Source of the DNA: Facklamia miroungae
GTDB taxonomy: Bacteria > Bacillota > Bacilli > Lactobacillales > Aerococcaceae
Assembly (NCBI RefSeq): GCF_012396555.1
Contig: NZ_JAAXPS010000002.1
Span: forward strand, 62,001 to 126,000
Reading direction: 5' to 3'
Length of the DNA: 64,000 nucleotides
Positions within the stretch are counted from its first letter, which is position 1; the number at the start of each line of letters is the position of its first letter. Positions 58,619 through 64,000 of this stretch are shown here, piece by piece. Position numbers and translations under genes: made by a program. The notes under the pieces were generated by a model. It worked only from the letters and a program-made list of their open reading frames with translations. It ran no database searches and had not been told where the DNA came from.

Positions 58619-60235
58619 TTATTTGACATAAATAGCTTTTAAATCATCGATAAAACTAAAGCGTAAAAGAAGCTCTTCTGTATCTTCCTGGCTAAGTTCT
58701 TGATCCATCTCAAAAATAGTGATAGCTGGACCATTAATTTTAGCTCTTTGGTGAGTCATGTAAGAGATATTAATATCATGATCTTGTAGGAAGGTTGAAA
58801 GACGTCCGATTGTACCAATCTTATCTTTGTGGCGAATAATTAATGTAGGGCGTTCACCTGAGAATCGCACATCATATTCATCGTATTTATTAATTTCAAT
58901 TTTGCCTCCACCAATGGATGAACCAATGATAGTGATGTGATTATTTGGACCAAAGATGTGAATGCGGGCTGTATTTGGATGATAATTTCCGAGATTACGT
59001 TCAAGAAAATTAATTTTCAAACCACGTTCTTCTGCAATATCACGAATATCAGCAATTTCTGAATCACGTGTCGTGTAGCCTAATACTCCAGCAATTAGAG
59101 CTAGGTCTGTTCCATGTCCTTGATAGGTTTTTGCAAAAGAGTCCATAAGGGTAAATACAACTTCTTCTGGTTCTTCACCTAATAGTTGGCGAGCTACATT
59201 ACCTAAGCGAACTGCACCGGCTGTGTGTGAAGAGGATGGTCCGACCATGACTGGGCCAATGATTTCGAAGCCAGATTGGTAAGAGGCACTGACTCCATCT
59301 TCTAAGATCTTCTCCCCTGTACCGGAAAGTTCAACTTCGACATCGGCTACTAATTCATCTGAATTGCCAAAGACTTGTTCTTTAATGCGACGAGCAGTGG
59401 GTGTTCCTGCTACACCACCGATTCCTGTTTCTCTAAGCGATTGTGGTAATTCATTACCAATAGCATCCATAGCATCAATCACTTCATCCGAAGGAATGAT
59501 AGAAACGACATCAGCCAAAGCCATATCAGCAGCAGCCATGGCAGTAAGTGCGTGCAAACCATTGCGAATGATGCAAGGAATCTCGACTAGACCAGCAACT
59601 GGATCACAAACTAAGCCTAAAGAATTTTTTAATGCGAGCCCGACAGCGTTTCCTACTTGCTCTGGTGTTCCGCCTTTTAATTCAACTAGAGCCCCTGCAG
59701 CCATGGAAGTTGCTGATCCAACTTCAGCTTGGCATCCACCCTGAGCGCCTGAGATTGAAGCCCTATTAGCAATAACCAGACCAAGGGCAGAAGCAGTGAA
59801 CATAGCACGAACCAGTTGTTCTTTTTCAAAATTACCAGTATCTAGCATATGGACTAAACAAGCTGGTAAAATGCCTGCTGATCCAGCCGTAGGGGTTGCT
59901 ACAATTCGTCCCATTGAAGCGTTGACCTCATTTACCGCCATCGCATTGGCAACTACTCTTAAAGTGAATGGGTCAACTAAAGAATTTCCTTTTTGACTAT
60001 ATTGGAAAACACGGTGACCATCTCCTCCAGTCACACCTGTATGACTCATAACGGATTCGAGAGTACCTTTGCGCACAGAATTGACCATGACATCAAATTG
60101 CTCTTCCATGGCAGCTAACATTTCTTCTTCCGTAATTCCTCTTAACTCCATTTCATTTTGGATCATTACTTGCGAAATTGTAAGATGTTTTTCGTTAGCT
60201 TCATCGATTAAACCTTTTAAACTTGTGAATGACAT
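58619..60235 (-). CDS. sdaA: L-serine ammonia-lyase, iron-sulfur type, single-chain alpha-beta fusion
   Basis: 538 residues. The N-terminal alpha domain (1-290) holds the 4Fe-4S cysteines Cys168 (AQGGCQAEVG), Cys210 (LVCDPVAG) and Cys221 (IPCIIRNG). After a linker the beta domain (about 320-450; GPVMVGPSSSHTAGAVRLG) follows and an ACT domain (about 460-538; DKIGTIGRLSTFLQDHDINI) ends the chain. It converts L-serine to pyruvate and ammonia. The domain order is the reverse of the E. coli SdaA chain (beta then alpha), and a fusion of what Bacillus encodes as two genes. Confidence 0.93.
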   Translation of the reverse strand: MSFTSLKGLIDEANEKHLTISQVMIQNEMELRGITEEEMLAAMEEQFDVMVNSVRKGTLESVMSHTGVTGGDGHRVFQYSQKGNSLVDPFTLRVVANAMAVNEVNASMGRIVATPTAGSAGILPACLVHMLDTGNFEKEQLVRAMFTASALGLVIANRASISGAQGGCQAEVGSATSMAAGALVELKGGTPEQVGNAVGLALKNSLGLVCDPVAGLVEIPCIIRNGLHALTAMAAADMALADVVSIIPSDEVIDAMDAIGNELPQSLRETGIGGVAGTPTARRIKEQVFGNSDELVADVEVELSGTGEKILEDGVSASYQSGFEIIGPVMVGPSSSHTAGAVRLGNVARQLLGEEPEEVVFTLMDSFAKTYQGHGTDLALIAGVLGYTTRDSEIADIRDIAEERGLKINFLERNLGNYHPNTARIHIFGPNNHITIIGSSIGGGKIEINKYDEYDVRFSGERPTLIIRHKDKIGTIGRLSTFLQDHDINISYMTHQRAKINGPAITIFEMDQELSQEDTEELLLRFSFIDDLKAIYVK

Positions 60236-60311
60236 AAAATCAACCCCTATCTAGTTACTTATTTACTTTGAGCATTATAGCACAGAATTCCCAGTAATTT
60301 AACCTTTTTCA

Positions 60312-60341
60312 GAAAAATATGCTAGCGATTTTCGCTAGCAT
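60312..60341 (-). terminator. Terminator after the DUF697-like gene
   Basis: ATGCTAGCGA/TCGCTAGCAT perfect stem with a 3-base loop; on the minus strand followed by ATTTTTC. Confidence 0.85.
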
Positions 60342-60346
60342 TGCTA

Positions 60347-61303
60347 TTAAAACTTTGTAAACGGATTCCATTTTTTACTATTTTCTAATCCTGATTTTTT
60401 GACTGATTTGACCATTGCTTGAACGACGTTAATACTACCATCTTTAATAATTTGAGCTAATAGTTTTGTACCTTCAATCGTTGCAGAGCGTTTAATGACT
60501 TGATTATCAGCATCTTTTAAACTACCTAGATAATCCATAGTTATAATTCCAACACGTAGGGTTAAAAGAGCATTGATCGAACCTTCTAAAATCGAGTTAG
60601 CTAATAAATTGGTAATCGAAACCGAACCTGGAATCATTGATAGAAGACTTCCACCTAGAATAGAGGAAATTAAAGGTTCCATTTGAGCTTCAATTAAGTC
60701 TAAGTCTTCAATTCCTCGAGTCATTAAGATGGTCATCGCTACATTAGTATAAATTGAAATTATTTTCCCAAAACTAGGACGCGTGTCATAAACTTTAATT
60801 AATTGCCAGACCATTTTCATTAGAGCAACTAGCACCGTGATTGCATCCAATGATCCATTTTGCGAAATGGCGGTGGTAAGAAATACCATTTGGGCTTGTT
60901 TTTTTACATTAATTAAGCCATGGTCTTTGAGTTTTTGATGAGCTATTTTTATTTGTTCTTCTTCTGTTAAAGCTTGATAATCATCCCATTCGAAATTTAA
61001 ACCTTTCAAAGTAGGATTCTTCCTTAGTTTGGTTAAACTGTCTTTGACATACTGTTCGTATTCTTCAGGTCCCGCTCCGTCAGCCAGTTCAATTTCTTTT
61101 GGTAATTTCATAAGCTCACGAATAGTAACAAAAATAAAGTATCCTAAAATTAAACCTAAAACAACAACTACGCAAATAGCTAATAATGGATGGATATAGG
61201 CTAAATTGCGGTATAATTGCATAAATTGATTAAAAATAAAGATAATGGTTAAAATTAAAAAAGCCGAAGCAATAACTTTTAACCAGTGTCGCCAATTGTT
61301 CAA
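60347..61303 (-). CDS. DUF697-like membrane protein
   Basis: 318 residues from a TTG behind AAAGGGGTGA. Two N-terminal helices (about 10-30 and 38-62), a charged linker, then a hydrophobic helical domain (about 135-300) with AISQNGSLDAITVLVALMKMVWQL. This layout resembles the YcjF/DUF697 family, whose members are linked to membrane stress. The GTPase partner often found beside it is absent here. Assignment is tentative. Confidence 0.65.
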   Translation of the reverse strand: MNNWRHWLKVIASAFLILTIIFIFNQFMQLYRNLAYIHPLLAICVVVVLGLILGYFIFVTIRELMKLPKEIELADGAGPEEYEQYVKDSLTKLRKNPTLKGLNFEWDDYQALTEEEQIKIAHQKLKDHGLINVKKQAQMVFLTTAISQNGSLDAITVLVALMKMVWQLIKVYDTRPSFGKIISIYTNVAMTILMTRGIEDLDLIEAQMEPLISSILGGSLLSMIPGSVSITNLLANSILEGSINALLTLRVGIITMDYLGSLKDADNQVIKRSATIEGTKLLAQIIKDGSINVVQAMVKSVKKSGLENSKKWNPFTKF

Positions 61304-61414
61304 AAAATCACCCCTTTATTTTTTTAGCTTAACATTTTGAGAGTGAATTACTTCGTGCTTAAGATGTATATTTTAAATGAAGAGAGGATCGAGTTTAATG
61401 TGACGCATATTCCC

Positions 61415-62719
61415 TTAGTTTTTATTAATTCTTTCTGTTGAGAGGTTCCGCTGATCGGCTTGGCCTTGTAATTCAAAGTGTGGCTGAATATCTTGAACGG
61501 TTTCCAATACCCCCATAAATTCACCATTATAATCATAAACCCCTTGATAAATGATCAAAGCGAAAAAATTTCCGCGAGAAAACCACATGGTTTCTCTTGA
61601 TGTTTTCTTGGTTCTTAGATTTTCGAAAATTGTCTTTACTTTTTCAACTACACGTGGCGGATGACATTTTTCAACATTTCTACCAATAGCATTAGTATTT
61701 CGTGGAAGTATTTTTTTATGATCATGTACTTGATTGTTAAAGTAAGTAAAGATGTCATCTTTTGAAACAAAAGTGATTTCTAAATCTAAATGATCTAAAA
61801 TACGATCGATTTCTTTAAGTGATAAATAACCTGAATTGAATTTGATTTGCATTTCTTGATGGGTTGGATTATTAACGTCTAAAACAGTAGGGATTTTATC
61901 ATTTTCAACTGTATTTATTACCTTTACATTTTCTTCAAAGTTCTTTCTTTGAGGATGCCATCTTTCGTTTGGCTTGATGATAGCATAACCATACTGATCA
62001 CTTGCTTGTTCGACTGCGATCCAATCATCTTCATTAAATATTTCTAAAAGAATCTGAATAAGGATCGCTTCTTCCTTGAAGATCATTTCACGGAACTCTA
62101 ATTCAAATTGTCTAAATGATTGAATGGTTTTTTCAATATTAGCATTCGGCAATTTTTTGACTAATTCAAACGTAGTATCATAAAGTTTTCGAATTTGATC
62201 ATCCACTCCCCACATCACTTTTGGCGGAGCATCATGGCCATATTTCTCCATAATTGGAAATAAAATTTCTTCTTTACGTATATAATGTTTTTTAAATTGA
62301 CCAAGCAAAAGCATTTGCCTTTGTAACCCTTGAATTAGTCCTAGATCCCAATGGGAAGAATCAGTTTCTTTCAAGGCCTCAAATAGACGCTTAATTCGCA
62401 ATATAGCTGCTTGAAGGGCTATGTTTTCTTCTTTGAAGATTTTGACTGGGTGGCCTGGTAATTCGAAATCAGCTCTTTCATTTTGATCAATGGAACCTTT
62501 GAATAGGTTAGCATGTACATTGCAAAGTGACATAACATCTTCAAAAGATATTCCTGATCCTTCAGAAATAAGTTCTTGTTCCATGAGAGAAATTTCTATT
62601 GCAGATACTCCTGTAAAATGTTGATTAAATTCTTCTTGAACACTCGTTGGATCAGCACCGTGGTGTAATTTAATCAAAATATCTCTTAAAATATTAATTT
62701 TATCTTTTGATTGGGGCAT
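61415..62719 (-). CDS. DUF438 hemerythrin-like protein with PAS domain
   Basis: 434 residues from the ATG at 62719 behind GAGGAG. DUF438 at the N-terminus (about 10-75), a hemerythrin-like helical domain (about 90-240; FKKHYIRKEEILFPIMEKYG with His/Glu ligands for a di-iron centre) and a PAS domain at the end (about 310-425; EITFVSKDDIFTYFNNQ, GRNVEKCHPP). These proteins are thought to sense or handle oxygen or nitric oxide. It pairs with the DUF1858 gene 4 bases upstream. Confidence 0.88.
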   Translation of the reverse strand: MPQSKDKINILRDILIKLHHGADPTSVQEEFNQHFTGVSAIEISLMEQELISEGSGISFEDVMSLCNVHANLFKGSIDQNERADFELPGHPVKIFKEENIALQAAILRIKRLFEALKETDSSHWDLGLIQGLQRQMLLLGQFKKHYIRKEEILFPIMEKYGHDAPPKVMWGVDDQIRKLYDTTFELVKKLPNANIEKTIQSFRQFELEFREMIFKEEAILIQILLEIFNEDDWIAVEQASDQYGYAIIKPNERWHPQRKNFEENVKVINTVENDKIPTVLDVNNPTHQEMQIKFNSGYLSLKEIDRILDHLDLEITFVSKDDIFTYFNNQVHDHKKILPRNTNAIGRNVEKCHPPRVVEKVKTIFENLRTKKTSRETMWFSRGNFFALIIYQGVYDYNGEFMGVLETVQDIQPHFELQGQADQRNLSTERINKN

Positions 62720-62723
62720 TTTT

Positions 62724-62963
62724 TCACTCCTCTTCTGTATCAATTACTTCATAGCCATTCCATTGTAATTTTTGTATGATTGAATCGATTGGGACATTGA
62801 TTAATTTAGCGCCTTTTTTGATTGAAGTTAACCGTCCAACTGTCGCTAACATTTTTGGGTTTGCTAAAGGTGTAAAACCTATTTCAACAAGCAAATTTAA
62901 CAAATCCGGACGACCTTCAACAGCTTGTGAAACGGGTTGACTTATATTTACTTGGTTATTCAA
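62724..62963 (-). CDS. DUF1858 domain-containing protein
   Basis: 79 residues from a TTG with AAAGGAG ten bases upstream. ISQPVSQAVEGRPDLLNLLVEIGFTPLANPKMLATVGRLTSI is the DUF1858 core, a small helical domain related to the N-terminal domain of the ScdA/RIC iron-sulfur repair proteins. It is routinely encoded with a DUF438 hemerythrin protein, as here. Confidence 0.88.
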   Translation of the reverse strand: MNNQVNISQPVSQAVEGRPDLLNLLVEIGFTPLANPKMLATVGRLTSIKKGAKLINVPIDSIIQKLQWNGYEVIDTEEE

Positions 62964-62981
62964 TGACTATTAGCTCCTTTC

Positions 62982-63437
62982 CTATTTTATCTGCGATCTT
63001 TTATTGAGATGATATTTATAGGTGTCCATAGCTGAATCGACAACAAAGACAGCTAGTCCAATCGCTAGTGCAGTGACTAAAGCCTGGTAGAAGGATTGGC
63101 TTGCTGCGATCAGGTTATTCTCCATAAAATATTCGGCTGTTTCATATATGGCAACACCTGGAACATAAAGAAAGAAAGCAGGAATGTAGAAGACATTAAC
63201 GACCGTTTTAAATTTACGCGCCATCCACTGTCCCATAATGCTGACGATAAGGCTGCCAATAAAGGTCGCAATAAAGGAGTTTGTAAGGTTTAGGACAAAT
63301 AAATAAACTGCATAAGAAACTAATCCCGGTATGCCTGCCCAATAAATGAAATTGCGGGGGGCATTCACATTAATTGCAGCAGCGACAGTTGCAAGATAGC
63401 TGGCAACGAGTTGTATTATTAATTGCTTTAATTCCAT
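62982..63437 (-). CDS. Threonine/serine exporter family, C-terminal half (ThrE_2)
   Basis: 151 residues and four or five helices. The sequence LVASYLATVAAAINVNAPRNFIYWAGIPGLVSYAVYLF, followed by FIPGVAIY-like VPGVAIYETAEYF, is that of the small DUF3815/ThrE_2 subunit. It works with the protein encoded just upstream (10-base overlap). GGGGTGA precedes the ATG. The DUF1858 gene follows 18 bases later. Confidence 0.88.
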   Translation of the reverse strand: MELKQLIIQLVASYLATVAAAINVNAPRNFIYWAGIPGLVSYAVYLFVLNLTNSFIATFIGSLIVSIMGQWMARKFKTVVNVFYIPAFFLYVPGVAIYETAEYFMENNLIAASQSFYQALVTALAIGLAVFVVDSAMDTYKYHLNKRSQIK

Positions 63438-64000
63438 AAGTTAATCACCCCATAAGAAATTGCTAAACCAATCCCAACACCTAAAGCTAAACTTAAACCT
63501 TCTTTGATAGCATCTACTAGCCGTGTAAGGCCTGTGGAATAATCACCGTGAAGTAAGTCGCGAATTCCGTTGGTAAAAGCTGTGCCCGGATATAGCGGCA
63601 TTAAAGTAGCTCCTATAACAATATTTAAATTAAAGTTGTTTGTCACATAGAGATGAATGATCGGTAAGACAAAGGCTAGTGAACTTGTCATTAATACGTT
63701 GACAGCAAAGCGATTGAGGCCAAAATCATCCTCCGATAATTTAAAAAATAAGATCATAATAGTAGGAATAAGAGCAATTACAAGATCCCCTAAACCACCT
63801 TTTAATAAGATGACATACGACATAATCAAAAGAATAGTCCAAACAAATTGACTATGAGTTGAATATTCTTGATTTTGGATGTTATTTAATTGACTGTATG
63901 CAAGCTGCGGACTAATCTTATTATCTAAAAGTTGATAAACAATCTGATTAACTTGATGGATGATGCGCATGTGGTTTTTGCGGTTTTTGACTCGGACAAT
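63428..64000 (-). CDS. Threonine/serine exporter family, N-terminal half, partial
   Basis: Open to the window edge: the frame continues upstream of the ATG at 63970 without a stop (IVRVKNRKNH precedes it), and that upstream residue pattern is typical of ThrE proteins, so the true start lies outside. The visible part holds the five-helix ThrE membrane domain with the motif MPLYPGTAFTNGIRDLLHGDYSTGLTRLVDA. It exports amino acids such as threonine and serine together with the ThrE_2 subunit; split pairs are usual in Firmicutes. Confidence 0.88.
   Translation of the reverse strand: MVRVKNRKNHMRIIHQVNQIVYQLLDNKISPQLAYSQLNNIQNQEYSTHSQFVWTILLIMSYVILLKGGLGDLVIALIPTIMILFFKLSEDDFGLNRFAVNVLMTSSLAFVLPIIHLYVTNNFNLNIVIGATLMPLYPGTAFTNGIRDLLHGDYSTGLTRLVDAIKEGLSLALGVGIGLAISYGVINLWN

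Noticed and set aside
59364-59744. 126-codon plus-strand frame
   Set aside because: Antisense to the serine dehydratase gene; no start context and no sensible protein.
1-64000. CRISPR arrays, tRNA or rRNA genes, insertion sequences, prophage
   Set aside because: I saw no regularly spaced short repeats, no tRNA-like cloverleaf with CCA end, and no transposase or phage structural genes.

Overview
The window is a low-GC, densely coded chromosomal segment of a Gram-positive bacterium of the Lactobacillales type. I would guess Aerococcaceae or a relative, but no rRNA or other marker gene fixes the genus. The signs are strong AGGAGG-type ribosome binding sites, frequent TTG and GTG starts, a sortase-anchored LPxTG protein, a PepC aminopeptidase, a DtxR/ScaR-type manganese regulator, a Bce-type peptide-resistance module, split ThrE and DUF438/DUF1858 genes. 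I see no tRNA, rRNA, CRISPR array, insertion sequence or prophage; gene order follows strand-coherent operons closed by good hairpin terminators.

Layout. 1-3.2 kb (minus): alkaline phosphatase behind a four-repeat Pho-type box, followed by two secreted histidine-rich proteins. 3.5-12.3 kb (plus): an alpha/beta hydrolase, an HExxH protein, PepC, a fused amino-acid ABC transporter with its ATPase, TcdA, a TatD-family hydrolase, a small HExxH protein and a GNAT. 12.5-17.6 kb: membrane proteins, a YeiH exporter, an XRE regulator with a partner membrane gene, a methyltransferase and a MATE pump. 17.6-20.8 kb (minus): an electrophile/quinone-stress operon (two VOC dioxygenase-like proteins, a flavin reductase-like protein, an MhqD-like esterase) with an MhqR-type operator. 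20.9-23.8 kb: feoA-feoB-small Cys protein. 24-27 kb: a D,D-carboxypeptidase, ApbE, and a Gx-transporter/NusG-II pair that recalls part of the flavin-based extracellular electron transfer locus. 27-32.8 kb: an iron ADH, a choloylglycine hydrolase-family enzyme, and a Mn regulator divergent from a Mn ABC transporter. 33-33.9 kb: a barnase-like lipoprotein and its barstar. 34-43 kb: HemW, GNATs, a GntR/ABC (Ytr-like) operon with its palindromic operator, a frameshifted XRE gene, ClC and CorA. 43.2-44.6 kb: a three-repeat LPxTG surface protein. 44.7-50.4 kb: MGMT, glyoxalase II-like and a complete BceRS-BceAB module with a recognisable BceR box. 50.4-58.6 kb: purine permease, MATE, exonuclease III, YebC, DUF1836, DegV, NnrD and a PsiE-like protein. 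58.6-64 kb (minus): a single-chain L-serine dehydratase in alpha-beta order, a DUF697-like membrane protein, a DUF438 hemerythrin/PAS protein with DUF1858, and a split ThrE-type exporter cut by the window edge.

Themes. Several genes address metal homeostasis (Mn ABC and regulator, Feo, CorA, histidine-rich secreted proteins), electrophile and redox stress (Mhq-like operon, glyoxalase II, MGMT) and the cell envelope (Bce, LPxTG protein, D,D-carboxypeptidase). The observations I rate highest are the membrane-tethered barnase with its barstar, the Pho box controlling histidine-rich secreted proteins, the near-identical palindrome/promoter pair at 5.2 kb and 30.2 kb, the MhqR-type operator with no local regulator, the three-repeat LPxTG protein, and the single-base frameshift in a homopolymer of an XRE regulator.
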